In this document: one piece after another, positions 38,209 through 47,746 of the stretch
Position numbering within the stretch: the stretch's first letter is position 1
How the letters are laid out: the number at the start of each line of letters is the position of its first letter
From: an uncultured Chromatiaceae bacterium
GTDB lineage: Bacteria > Pseudomonadota > Gammaproteobacteria > Tenderiales > Tenderiaceae
Length of the DNA stretch: 53,525 bases
Reading direction: 5' to 3'
NCBI GenBank assembly: GCA_945787735.1
Contig: CALZIQ010000006.1
Coordinates: 7,332 to 60,856 of the forward strand
Program-made: the position numbers and the translations under genes
The notes under the pieces: generated by a model
Told to the model about the DNA's origin: nothing
Database searches by the model: none
Seen by the model: only the letters and a program-made list of their open reading frames with translations

Positions 38209-38215
38209 GGAGGCG

Positions 38216-38914
38216 ATGATGAAACGCTCAATCAAATTCGGCGCCATTGCCGCCGCCCTAGGCTCAGCCCTGCTGCTACAGGGCTGTAACAATGACAACA
38301 ACCCCCACCGCAGTTTCAACATTGAGGTGACCAATCTAAGCAACCACCAGCCCTTCGCCCCGGTCGCTGCCGTGCTGCACAAACCGGGTTATGACGGCTT
38401 TAACCTGGGCAGCACGGCCAGCGAGGGCCTGGAAATGCTGGCCGAGGGCGGTGATCCCAGCGCTTTTATCGCCGAAGCCGAGGCTGATAACAAGGTGATC
38501 AAAACCACTAGTGGCACGGGTATTCTTATTTCTGGCGGCAGTGAAACCTTAAAACTGCAAGGAATTAGCCCCAAACCACGACTAACTTTGGCAGGCATGC
38601 TGGTGAATACCAATGACGGCTTCATTGGCCTGGATGAGGTGGACATAAGCGGGCTGGGTATCGGTGAATCCATGGTGTTACATGCCCGCGTATATGACGC
38701 CGGCACCGAGGCCAACAGCGAAGCGGCGACTGATCTACCAGGCCAGAATGGCGAAGGCTTTAATGCTGCACGGGATGACCGAGACTTTATTGTCGTTCAC
38801 TCCGGTGTGGTAAGTCAGCAAGATGGGCTTACGGGTTCTGCTCTGGACGCCTCGCACAAGTTTGACAATCCGGGTGCCAAAATTGTGATTACCCGCTTAC
38901 AGCTACATAAGTAA
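38216..38914 (+). CDS. Spondin-domain lipoprotein, tandem paralogue of the preceding gene
   Basis: Lipobox LLLQGC; FNIEVTNLSNHQPFAPVAAVLHKPGYDGFNLGSTASEGLEMLAEGG...LAGMLVNTNDGFIGLDEVDI...YDAGTEANSE. Confidence 0.75.
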   Translation: MMKRSIKFGAIAAALGSALLLQGCNNDNNPHRSFNIEVTNLSNHQPFAPVAAVLHKPGYDGFNLGSTASEGLEMLAEGGDPSAFIAEAEADNKVIKTTSGTGILISGGSETLKLQGISPKPRLTLAGMLVNTNDGFIGLDEVDISGLGIGESMVLHARVYDAGTEANSEAATDLPGQNGEGFNAARDDRDFIVVHSGVVSQQDGLTGSALDASHKFDNPGAKIVITRLQLHK

Positions 38915-38988
38915 CAACGCCCCTCAACCTCCCTCGCCCTCAAGGGGGTGAGGGAATTATTAATTAGGGACTGAGAAGGTAAACATCT

Positions 38989-39687
38989 ATGACCCACAAC
39001 GTGCTCATCATTGAAGACAATCCCGAAATCGCCAACCTGGTACAGCTACACCTGAAAGACATCCATTGCGATGCTGACATCGCCACTGATGGCGCATCAG
39101 GCCTGCAACGCTTCAAGAACAAGGCCTATGAACTGGTGATCCTAGATCTAATGCTGCCCGTCATGGATGGTCTTGAGGTGTGCAAACAGCTGCGCGCCAA
39201 AAATGCAGTAGTGCCAGTGATGATGCTGACTTCCAAATCATCCGAACTTGACCGCGTCCTGGGGCTGGAGATCGGCGCCGATGATTACATCACCAAACCA
39301 TTCAGCATTCCTGAACTGCTGGCGCGGGTAAAGGGACAATTCCGCCGCCTGGGGGCATTGCAGACAACACCTCAAACAAGCCAACTGCAGTTTGGCGATT
39401 TGCTCATCGAGCCAGAAAAACACCGCATTACCTTGGGCGGTAAAAAAATCGACTTAACCGCCAAGGAGTTCGACCTGCTAATGCACTTTGCCAACCACCC
39501 CGGCCGAGTCTACAGCCGCACCGAGTTGCTTGATCAGGTCTGGGGTTATAGCTATGAAGGCTACGAACATACGGTCAATTCACACATCAACCGTCTGCGC
39601 ACCAAAATCGAAGCAGACCCGGCCAAGCCACACTACATCATCACCGTCTGGGGGGTGGGCTACAAATTCAACGAAGAACAAGCCTAA
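38989..39687 (+). CDS. OmpR/PhoB-family response regulator
   Basis: VLIIEDNPEIANLVQLHLKD...LVILDLMLPVMDGLEVCKQLRAKN...MLTSKSSELDRVLGLEIGADDYITKPFS; winged-helix C-terminus. Confidence 0.95.
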   Translation: MTHNVLIIEDNPEIANLVQLHLKDIHCDADIATDGASGLQRFKNKAYELVILDLMLPVMDGLEVCKQLRAKNAVVPVMMLTSKSSELDRVLGLEIGADDYITKPFSIPELLARVKGQFRRLGALQTTPQTSQLQFGDLLIEPEKHRITLGGKKIDLTAKEFDLLMHFANHPGRVYSRTELLDQVWGYSYEGYEHTVNSHINRLRTKIEADPAKPHYIITVWGVGYKFNEEQA

Positions 39688-41153
39688 TGTTTCATAGCCT
39701 CTACGCCAAATTGTCGTTGTCGCTGGTAGTCCTGTTGGTTTGTGTCGGTGTGCTGTACACCCTGATCAGCCTGTCGTCGGCGCAATACTATCTGCAAAAG
39801 ACCGATCAAAAACTGAATCTCGAATTAGCCAAAAACCTAGTCGCCGATCGCAACCTGGTTGAATCAGGCAAGCTGAACGAGAAAGCACTCAGCGCCACCT
39901 TCATGGAATACATGGTGATCAACCCAAGCATCGAAATCTATCTGCTCGACCTGGATGGCACCATCCTTTCCTATTCGGCCGACCCCGGCAAAGTAAAACG
40001 GCGCTCGGTCTCGCTGGCGCCAATTAAGGCCTTTTTGAATGGCGAAAGCCTGCCGCTGCTGGGTGACGACCCACGCAGCCACGATAAACAGAAGATATTC
40101 TCCGCCACGCCAGTGCCCAGCACGGAAAATCCCGAAGGTTATCTTTACGTGGTTTTATTGGGCGAGAAGTATGACAACGCCGAACAGTTCATTAAGGCAA
40201 GTATCATCTGGAAACAAACTGGCTGGGCCCTGGGTGGCAGTCTGTTGCTCGGATTGCTGGTCGGCCTACTGCTATTCCGCAAACTCACCCAACGCCTCAA
40301 TCGACTCAGCAATGACATGGATGGATTTCGCCAAAGTGACTTCAGTCAATTTGCCATCACACCATCACAGCACAATTCCAACGATGAGATTGATCAGCTC
40401 GGCAACACCTTCAACCAGATGGCACAACGCATCATGGAACAACTGGACGCACTCAAACAGCAAGACAACCTGCGTCGTGAACTGGTGGCAAATGTCTCGC
40501 ACGACTTACGCACACCGATGGCGATCCTGCATGGCTATCTTGAAACCCTGCAGCTAAAGGGCGACCAACTCAGCGATGATGAAAAACAGAATTATCTGCG
40601 CCAGGCCCTGCAAAGCAGCGAACGCCTCAATCAACTCATCAGCGAGCTGTTTGAACTGGCCAAGCTCGAGGCGCAAGAAAGCGTGCCCACGCGGGAGAAA
40701 TTTAATATGGCCGAACTAGTCCATGATGTAGTGCAAAAATTTCAACTCAAGGCAAAGGAAAAGAATATTCGCCTGTCACTCGACGTCACAACCGAAAACC
40801 TGTTGGCCAATGCCGACATCGGCCTGATTGCGCGGGTAATGGAAAACCTGATCGGAAACGCGCTTAAATTCACCCCTACTGGCGGTGAAGTAACGGTCAA
40901 ACTGATGCATGCCGATAACAACAGCATGATTGCAATTCAGGACAGTGGCCCGGGCATTGCCAGTGATGATCTGCCCAAAGTTTTCGACCGTTTTTATCAA
41001 GGCAAGGACAATAGCAACCGGGCCGAACCGGGCGGCTTGGGTCTAGCAATTGCGAAACGCATTGTTGATCTGCATGGCGGTATGATTGGGGTAGAGAGTG
41101 TTAGCGGCTTAGGCACTACATTTAGCGTTTTAATGCCTGTCGCTGATGCGTGA
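39687..41153 (+). CDS. Sensor histidine kinase (HAMP, HisKA, HATPase_c)
   Basis: RRELVANVSHDLRTPMAILHGYLETLQLKG...NLIGNALKFTP...IQDSGPGIASDDLPKVFDRFYQGKDN; TAATG overlap with the response regulator. Confidence 0.95.
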   Translation: MFHSLYAKLSLSLVVLLVCVGVLYTLISLSSAQYYLQKTDQKLNLELAKNLVADRNLVESGKLNEKALSATFMEYMVINPSIEIYLLDLDGTILSYSADPGKVKRRSVSLAPIKAFLNGESLPLLGDDPRSHDKQKIFSATPVPSTENPEGYLYVVLLGEKYDNAEQFIKASIIWKQTGWALGGSLLLGLLVGLLLFRKLTQRLNRLSNDMDGFRQSDFSQFAITPSQHNSNDEIDQLGNTFNQMAQRIMEQLDALKQQDNLRRELVANVSHDLRTPMAILHGYLETLQLKGDQLSDDEKQNYLRQALQSSERLNQLISELFELAKLEAQESVPTREKFNMAELVHDVVQKFQLKAKEKNIRLSLDVTTENLLANADIGLIARVMENLIGNALKFTPTGGEVTVKLMHADNNSMIAIQDSGPGIASDDLPKVFDRFYQGKDNSNRAEPGGLGLAIAKRIVDLHGGMIGVESVSGLGTTFSVLMPVADA

Positions 41154-41165
41154 AGGGGCGCCTAT

Positions 41166-41915
41166 ATGATTAAACGGCTCTGTTTTATTTTTTTGCTCGT
41201 CATCAATTTCAGCCTCGACGCCTCAGCACTTGAGTTGCGCAGCAGCACACAACAAACCACTCTGCTTGAACTCTACACCTCTGAAGGGTGCAGCAGCTGT
41301 CCACCGGCAGACCGTTGGCTGAGCCACTTTAAGAACGATACCCGCCTGTGGCAGCAAATCGTACCCGTAGCGTTTCATGTCGATTACTGGAACCGGCTTG
41401 GCTGGCGCGACCGCTTTTCCAACGCTGCTTATACCGCGCGCCAACAGAACTACCAACGACATAATTATGTGAATGTGGTTTACACACCGGGATTTGTCCG
41501 CAACGGCCGCGAATGGCGCGGCTGGTTTGAGCAACAACCGCTGCCCTTAAACAATACAAAAGATGTGGGTGTGCTCACGGCAAACATCGACAAAGGCGAC
41601 ATTCAGGCTGAATTTATGCCAAACCAACCTGTCAAATCACTGCTGCTGTTAAATATCGCCCTGTTGGGCTTCGATCAAACAACCGATATCAGTCGTGGAG
41701 AGAACAGAGGCAAAAAGCTGAATCATGACTTTGTTGTCATCGGTTTTCGTCAATTCGAGCAAAACACAGACAGTCAAGGCCATCAATGGCAACTCTCGGG
41801 CATATCTGAGTACATGCCAGCGGAAACACGCGGCATAGCTATTTGGGTGACAACAGAGAATGACCCAACACCGATCCAGGCGACAGGCGGCTTTTTAGAT
41901 GTTAAGAAATTGTGA
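41166..41915 (+). CDS. DUF1223 thioredoxin-like exported protein
   Basis: LLELYTSEGCSSCPPADRWLSHFKNDTRLWQQIVPVAFHVDYWNRLGWRDRFSNAAYTARQQNY...YTPGFVRNGREWRGW. Confidence 0.9.
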   Translation: MIKRLCFIFLLVINFSLDASALELRSSTQQTTLLELYTSEGCSSCPPADRWLSHFKNDTRLWQQIVPVAFHVDYWNRLGWRDRFSNAAYTARQQNYQRHNYVNVVYTPGFVRNGREWRGWFEQQPLPLNNTKDVGVLTANIDKGDIQAEFMPNQPVKSLLLLNIALLGFDQTTDISRGENRGKKLNHDFVVIGFRQFEQNTDSQGHQWQLSGISEYMPAETRGIAIWVTTENDPTPIQATGGFLDVKKL

Positions 41916-41987
41916 CTTCGGCACGATTAACTAGTGATATCTGCATTTTATATTAAGTACTGAGTTTTCAAGCAAGGTAGTAGGACC

Positions 41988-42488
41988 ATGAAAAGACGTG
42001 ATTTTATTATTGGAATGTTGGCGCTGGCCACCTCTCCGCTGTTGGCCAGCCGGGCCAACGGCAGCATGGAGGAGGAAAAGTTGGACAGCAAAATCGAAAA
42101 ACTGGAATTGTCGGAAAAGGAGTGGGAACAACGCCTGACACCTGAACAATTTCACGTCTTGCGGGACGAGGGTACTGAGCCACCTCGCACCAGCCCGTTG
42201 AACAAGGAGAAACGCAAGGGCATCTATGCCTGCGCCGGATGTGAACTGCCCCTATTTACTTCAGAGATGAAATACGAAAGCGGCACCGGCTGGCCCAGCT
42301 TTTTCATGACCCTGCCAAACGCTGTTGAAACCAAGACCGATTTCAAAATACTCTACCCCCGCACTGAATATCACTGTGCCCGTTGTGGCGGTCATCAGGG
42401 CCATGTATTTAATGACGGCCCTAAGCCGACGGGCAAGCGTTATTGCAACAATGGGGTGGCGCTGAAGTTTATCCCAGAAGAAAGCTAA
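41988..42488 (+). CDS. msrB: Peptide-methionine (R)-S-oxide reductase MsrB with Tat-like signal
   Basis: MKRRDFIIGMLALATSPLLA signal; YACAGCELPLFTSEMKYESGTGWPSFF...EYHCARCGGHQGHVFNDGPKPTGKRYCNNGVALKF. Confidence 0.92.
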   Translation: MKRRDFIIGMLALATSPLLASRANGSMEEEKLDSKIEKLELSEKEWEQRLTPEQFHVLRDEGTEPPRTSPLNKEKRKGIYACAGCELPLFTSEMKYESGTGWPSFFMTLPNAVETKTDFKILYPRTEYHCARCGGHQGHVFNDGPKPTGKRYCNNGVALKFIPEES

Positions 42489-42928
42489 TAGGCATCGGGC
42501 TTGGGAACTATAACGCGCTTTTCATATTTCCAGCTATAAGCGTAGAACGACTCGATTGAGTCTTTGACGATGTGGCGGTTAAAAGCGGAATCAATCCTGA
42601 GCCAGCGCTCAGCCAGTTCATCCGACACACCACCTTCCTTAATCGACTCGCGCAACAGTTCATGGCGCAGGTCAAATAGCTCTTTGGTGATATACATCTG
42701 TCGATGGGCCATCTTCATGTCTTTACCGAGATAAGGTTTTTCAGCCCCCATCTTCTCAGCGATGAACTGCGTCTGACGCGTCTCGATTGACTCTTGGTTG
42801 TGGCCTTCAAAAAACTTGCCTAACCACGGGTGAAGATAGACCTTGTCATAAAAAATCTTATGTACTTTTTGCAAAGTTGGCAGACCACCAACCGACTCAT
42901 AGAGTGTTTGTTTAATTACATCTTCCAT
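42485..42928 (-). CDS. Truncated-haemoglobin-like globin
   Basis: TLYESVGGLPTLQKVHKIFYDKVYLHPWLGKFFEGHNQESIETRQTQFIAEKMGAEKPYLGKDMKMAHRQMYITKELFDLRHELL. Confidence 0.75.
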   Translation of the reverse strand: MEDVIKQTLYESVGGLPTLQKVHKIFYDKVYLHPWLGKFFEGHNQESIETRQTQFIAEKMGAEKPYLGKDMKMAHRQMYITKELFDLRHELLRESIKEGGVSDELAERWLRIDSAFNRHIVKDSIESFYAYSWKYEKRVIVPKPDAY

Positions 42929-42946
42929 ATAAAAACTATCGCCAGC

Positions 42947-43438
42947 TCAAGCCTCTGCCTCAGTCGCTGGCACAACACGAAAAAGACCAGCATCGACCGA
43001 GGTCACTATTACCCGTTCTCCAGCGTTAATCTCACGATCAGTGGTTTTTTCATCATCGATTTCGACACGCCAGTCGATACCTGAAAAATGCACCTTACCT
43101 GGTGATGTGTAATTAATGGCCTGCTCTAAACGAAAAGCATGACCCACCAGGTCACTACTATTGTCCTTTTCGGGCACATCGTCGTTTTGTAATTTGAGTA
43201 GAGGCCTCCACAACAAAGCCGCACTGATACCTGAGCTGACGCCAAAAGTGGCAAAGCCGGCGAACCAGGTCTGCGGCACAATGCCACCCCACATCAGGCC
43301 ACCGGTAATCAAACCACCAATGCCGGCAAACAAAACCACGCCCGAGGTAAAGCCAAAGGCGAAGGCTTCGATTGCCAACAATAAAAACCCCGCTGAGAAC
43401 CAGAAGGCATCCTGATTAGCATTGAAGTATTCGATCAT
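42947..43438 (-). CDS. NfeD-family membrane protein
   Basis: Hydrophobic N-terminus; GHAFRLEQAINYTSPGKVHFSGIDWRVEIDDEKTTDREINAGERVIVTSVDAGLFRVVP; adjacent to SPFH gene. Confidence 0.85.
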   Translation of the reverse strand: MIEYFNANQDAFWFSAGFLLLAIEAFAFGFTSGVVLFAGIGGLITGGLMWGGIVPQTWFAGFATFGVSSGISAALLWRPLLKLQNDDVPEKDNSSDLVGHAFRLEQAINYTSPGKVHFSGIDWRVEIDDEKTTDREINAGERVIVTSVDAGLFRVVPATEAEA

Positions 43439-44412
43439 TAATTTGCCCCCTTCACGGGGTTGAAGGCCTCGCTCTTGTTCATGGCAGTCACCACGGCGAC
43501 CGCCTCAGTCACCACTCGACCCGCATCATTTGATTCACCATCCATCAGTACAATGGTCGATTCTTTGGCAATATTTTGTTTAGCAACAATCGCCTGCTCG
43601 GCCAGCGCCAGCTGCACGGCCTTCTGACCTTGCTCGGTTGCTGCCGCCTCACCGATTTTAGTAAGCGCGGCGGCCTTGGCTTCGGCCACCAGCTCAATCG
43701 CCTTGGCCTCACCCTCGGCCTTGAGAATCTGTTCTTCGCGCTGCGCCTGGGCCGCCAGCACCACGGACTGCCTTTCCCCCTCGGCGACATTGATGGCCGA
43801 CTGCCGTTCGCCCTCCGACTCGAGAATCGTGGCACGCTTGTCACGCTCGGCCTTCATCTGCCGTTCCATCGCTTCTAACACACTGCGGGGCGGCGTGATG
43901 TCCTTAATCTCGTAACGCAACACCTGCACGCCCCAGGGCATAGCGGCATCGTTGATAGCACTGACGATGGCGGCATTGAGGATGTCGCGCTCCTCGAAGG
44001 TCTTGTCCAGGTCCATCTTGCCGAGTTCTGAACGCATAGTAGTCTGGGCCAACTGGGTCACGGCAAAACCATACTCCTCCACGCCGTAACTGGCTTTGTA
44101 GGGATCAAGCACTTTCATGTAGAGCACACCATCCACGGTCAGACCGATGTTGTCCTTGGTGATGGCTGCCTGACTCGGCACATCAATGGCCTGCTCTTTG
44201 AGTGAACGGTCATAGGCGATGCGATCAATAAAGGGCATGATAAAGTTCAGACCGGCAGTAAGCGAAGTTCGGTATTTACCAAAACGTTCAATCACGAAAG
44301 CACGATTCTGCGGCACAAACTTGATCGATGTCTTGAGCAGCACCAGCAACACGACGGCCAGCCCACCCCAAAAACTGAAGATTATATTGAACAATTCAAC
44401 TACCGGATCCAT
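43438..44412 (-). CDS. SPFH/stomatin-family protein (QmcA-like)
   Basis: FVPQNRAFVIERFGKYRTSLTAGLNFIMPFIDRIAYDRSLKEQAIDVPSQAAITKDNIGLTVDGVLYMKVLDPYKASYGVEEY. Confidence 0.93.
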   Translation of the reverse strand: MDPVVELFNIIFSFWGGLAVVLLVLLKTSIKFVPQNRAFVIERFGKYRTSLTAGLNFIMPFIDRIAYDRSLKEQAIDVPSQAAITKDNIGLTVDGVLYMKVLDPYKASYGVEEYGFAVTQLAQTTMRSELGKMDLDKTFEERDILNAAIVSAINDAAMPWGVQVLRYEIKDITPPRSVLEAMERQMKAERDKRATILESEGERQSAINVAEGERQSVVLAAQAQREEQILKAEGEAKAIELVAEAKAAALTKIGEAAATEQGQKAVQLALAEQAIVAKQNIAKESTIVLMDGESNDAGRVVTEAVAVVTAMNKSEAFNPVKGAN

Positions 44413-44629
44413 GATTTTGTTACCCCTTTCTTATGAATAAATGCCTGACCAATTAATTGGAATCTTCACTATAACGACATCCAGGCATCTCTTCTGAAAT
44501 TAGCGCAGGAGAAACGAGCAGCATCGAATAATGATCTTAAACCGAAACAGTTATATTATTTAGGACATCATTATGACATTGTGTCTTAAAGGGCATTTTT
44601 CAAGCCAGGCATTTAATTGACAAGCTGCT

Positions 44630-44842
44630 ATGAAAATAATGAATGCTTCATTGCCCGACTGGGTCAGCTGGATCGCACAGGATGAAAACGGTGCCTGGTG
44701 GGGGTTTGAACATGAACCCAATCAACACCATCAGGGTTGGTATGAGAATGAGCTGGGACGTTGCATTCTTATCTGCAACGAAAAAACAAACCCTGACTGG
44801 AAAAACAGCTTAGAACAAATCAAATTCAATCAGCCAGGTTGA
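44630..44842 (+). CDS. Small hypothetical protein (70 aa)
   Basis: MKIMNASLPDWVSWIAQDENGAWWGFEHEPNQHHQGWYENELGRCILICNEKTNPDWKNSLEQIKFNQPG; Trp-rich and plausible composition. Confidence 0.6.
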   Translation: MKIMNASLPDWVSWIAQDENGAWWGFEHEPNQHHQGWYENELGRCILICNEKTNPDWKNSLEQIKFNQPG

Positions 44843-45281
44843 CCTTACTATCATCAAGCTTGCGCAACAAGAAATAATAGAAACCAGATTTAATGCCTAT
44901 GTAGAGCGTCACGTTCATTTCACTTTTACCAACCAGCGTAAACTCAAGTTTTTTTACCGGCATCAAAACAAATAAGCGGACATCACCCATGTCTTTCTGC
45001 TGAAACTGCTGCCGCTCCTGGCCACTCAACTCAGCAACGCGATAACTTGCAAGCTCATAATCGCGCATCAAGACTTGCCATCGCGCTTTTAGCCAGGATT
45101 GCCGCGTACTATCTTCGTCCAGGTAATAAAGCTGCACTATTGCATCGACGTTCTTGGCACGAAAAGCATTCACAAACCCCATACCGAGCGACTGGGGACT
45201 CGTTGCCCCAGCCGCGAAAACATCAAATGAAACGAATAATAGAAACAGGCTTATCAAACACGGCGAAATACGAACTAACAT
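44826..45281 (-). CDS. Exported hypothetical protein
   Basis: Signal peptide MLVRISPCLISLFLLFVSFDVFAAGA; start moved from 45332 to ATG 45281. Confidence 0.6.
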   Translation of the reverse strand: MLVRISPCLISLFLLFVSFDVFAAGATSPQSLGMGFVNAFRAKNVDAIVQLYYLDEDSTRQSWLKARWQVLMRDYELASYRVAELSGQERQQFQQKDMGDVRLFVLMPVKKLEFTLVGKSEMNVTLYIGIKSGFYYFLLRKLDDSKVNLAD

Positions 45282-45288
45282 AGCCCGG

Positions 45289-46494
45289 TCAACTCGCCAG
45301 CTTGGGCAGATCCCCACGGTCACCCATCGCATATTCCATAAAGAAACGCTTAACCGGAATCAGACCATTAGTGGCATTCAAGCCGATATTGCGTACGATC
45401 TTCACTGGCTCGCTCTGCGCACTAAATAGGCGTTTGAAGCCATCCATAGACAGCATCATGGTTACATTTTGACCCTTGCGCCAACGTTCATACCTGCGCA
45501 GATTGTGTAGTGCACCGATGTCACGGCGAGAGGCATGTGTCGAGAGCACAGTTTCAGCCAACGCCGCCGCATCCAATATCCCCAGATTTACACCCTGTCC
45601 GGCCAGGGGATGAATGGCATGTGCAGCATCCCCCACCAGCGCAATGCGCTCCTTGGCATAATCAACGCTGTGCTGCAGCCGCAGTGGGAACTTGCCCCGG
45701 TCTTGCACTTCCAGCACGCGACCCAGCTTGTATTCGAATGCCTCACTTAGATTACTGAGAAAATCCGGCGCATCCATGGCCATCAGTTCAGCTGCCTGCT
45801 CCGGCGTAGTGGACCAGACCACACAGGCGTAATGACCATGCATGGGCAAAAAGGCCAACGGTCCGTTGGGCAGAAAACGCTGCCAGCAGGTATGCAAGTG
45901 TGAGTGTTCCGTCTGAACAATTGCCATCAGGGCATGCTGATCATAACCCCAGCCCTTGGTCTGGATACCAGCACGTTCACGCACGGGTGATCGTGCACCA
46001 TCGCCCCCCACCAGCAAGCGGGTACGCAGCGCACGGCCATCCTCCAGCGTGAGACAAAGACAACCCTGCTCGTCATGCCACTGCTGCCAGCGGGCCGGAC
46101 AAAGCAATTCGACGTTATCGAATTGTTGCAAACGCTGCAGCAATGACAACTGGATAATACGATTTTCCACGATATAACCGAGCGAGGGCTGCCCCACCTC
46201 GGCCGAATCAAAATGTACAGCGCCATTGCCGCAGGCATCCCAGACATGCATTTCGCCATAAGAGGTTACTCGCCGCTCAACCATTCCCTGCCACGCGCCC
46301 ACAGCCTTGAACACCTTACGCGAGGCGTGGGTAATGGCCGACACGCGCAGCCCGATGCTGCCATCCGGCCAATCGGTATCCATCGGACTGGACTCAAGCA
46401 CGGCCACTTTCAAGGCCGAACCACCCAGGGTGCAGGCCAGGGTTAAACCGACCATACCGCCACCGACAATGACCACATCATATTGATCAGCCAT
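45289..46494 (-). CDS. ubiI: UbiH/UbiF/VisC-family FAD-dependent hydroxylase (UbiI-like)
   Basis: DVVIVGGGMVGLTLACTLGGSALKVAVLE...LVGGDGARSPVRERAGI...IALVGDAAHAIHPLAGQGVNLGILDAAALAE. Confidence 0.85.
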   Translation of the reverse strand: MADQYDVVIVGGGMVGLTLACTLGGSALKVAVLESSPMDTDWPDGSIGLRVSAITHASRKVFKAVGAWQGMVERRVTSYGEMHVWDACGNGAVHFDSAEVGQPSLGYIVENRIIQLSLLQRLQQFDNVELLCPARWQQWHDEQGCLCLTLEDGRALRTRLLVGGDGARSPVRERAGIQTKGWGYDQHALMAIVQTEHSHLHTCWQRFLPNGPLAFLPMHGHYACVVWSTTPEQAAELMAMDAPDFLSNLSEAFEYKLGRVLEVQDRGKFPLRLQHSVDYAKERIALVGDAAHAIHPLAGQGVNLGILDAAALAETVLSTHASRRDIGALHNLRRYERWRKGQNVTMMLSMDGFKRLFSAQSEPVKIVRNIGLNATNGLIPVKRFFMEYAMGDRGDLPKLAS

Positions 46495-47746
46495 GCTGAC
46501 CTCCTTTAAGCAAAGGCAAGCCCATCGCCAGGCGCGGCAAGCGGCCCGACAGCCCCATGGTCTGGCGCGTTAGCAGGCGCTTCAGGGGCGGCAGCACATC
46601 GACACCAAACAAACCGATATTGCGCGCCAGCGCCACCGTCGCCAACGGATTACTGAACAAGCGCGCTAGGCTGTCGGTAAACCCAATCACCTTGCGATGA
46701 TCCCAATTGCGCCAGTCAGCGTAACGCTGCATCACCTCTGTTGCGCCCAAATCCTGCCCATTGGCCACGGCATCGGCCACCACATCCGCCAATACAGCAA
46801 CATCGCGCAAGCCAAGATTAAACCCCTGCCCGGCGATGGGATGCAGGGTATGCGCAGCGTTGCCAATCAAGGCCAAGCGCGGCTTTACCTGCTGTTTGGC
46901 ACGCACCAGCTTCAGCGGATAGGCATTGCGACGACCCACTTTTTTTAATTCGCCCAAGCGATAACCAAAACGTTGCTGCAGCTCACTTAAAAATTCCTTG
47001 TCATTTAGACTCAACACCCGATCTTGATCACCACTGCGCACAGTCCAAACTAGGCTACAGCGATTGGGGTCTTCAGTCGCGGCATATGAATTAGGCAACA
47101 AAGCCACCGGACCGCTGTCGGTGAAGCGCTCATAGGCCACACCCTGGTGATAGCGTTCGGACGAGACGTTGGCGATCAGCGCCGTCTGGCCGTAATCCCA
47201 GCTGCGGGTCGGAATCTCGAGCAGTTTGCGTACCACCGAATTGCCACCATCGGCAGCGATAACCAATTTAGATGCGAGTTGTTGCTGCTTGCCCTCCTGC
47301 TCAATGGTCAGGTTGGCTCTCTCACTATCCAATTCAACCTGGGTAACTGTCGCTGGACAGATCAACTCAACATTTTCCAGTCTGGGCAAAGCATCGGCCA
47401 ACACAGCACCCACCACCCGGTTCTCCACCACATACCCCAACGCATCTACTTTCTCTTCAGTACTGTCGATACGAGCAACACCGAAATGGCCACGATCCGA
47501 GACATGAATCCTTTTGATCGGACTGACCTTATCATCGAGCAAATCCCACAGCCCCATACTCTCAAAAATCTTGGCCGAGCCATAAGCCAATGCAATAGCA
47601 CGGTCGTCATAACTGGGTTGACTATCTGATTTGAACGGTACCGCCTCGATTACACCGATGCGCAAGGGCAAAGGACTGAGGGCATAAGCCATGGTGGCGC
47701 CCACCATGCCACCGCCAACAATCAGAATGTCATAGTCGGTTTTCAT
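46487..47746 (-). CDS. ubiH: 2-octaprenyl-6-methoxyphenol hydroxylase (UbiH)
   Basis: DILIVGGGMVGATMAYALSPLPLRIGVIEAVPF...LVIAADGGNSVVRKLLEIPTRSWDYGQTALIANV...LALIGNAAHTLHPIAGQGFNLGLRDVAVLADV. Confidence 0.9.
   Translation of the reverse strand: MKTDYDILIVGGGMVGATMAYALSPLPLRIGVIEAVPFKSDSQPSYDDRAIALAYGSAKIFESMGLWDLLDDKVSPIKRIHVSDRGHFGVARIDSTEEKVDALGYVVENRVVGAVLADALPRLENVELICPATVTQVELDSERANLTIEQEGKQQQLASKLVIAADGGNSVVRKLLEIPTRSWDYGQTALIANVSSERYHQGVAYERFTDSGPVALLPNSYAATEDPNRCSLVWTVRSGDQDRVLSLNDKEFLSELQQRFGYRLGELKKVGRRNAYPLKLVRAKQQVKPRLALIGNAAHTLHPIAGQGFNLGLRDVAVLADVVADAVANGQDLGATEVMQRYADWRNWDHRKVIGFTDSLARLFSNPLATVALARNIGLFGVDVLPPLKRLLTRQTMGLSGRLPRLAMGLPLLKGGQHG

Noticed and set aside
37732-38382. 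216-aa minus-strand ORF across the two spondin genes
   Set aside because: Antisense shadow of two recognisable coding genes with no family resemblance.
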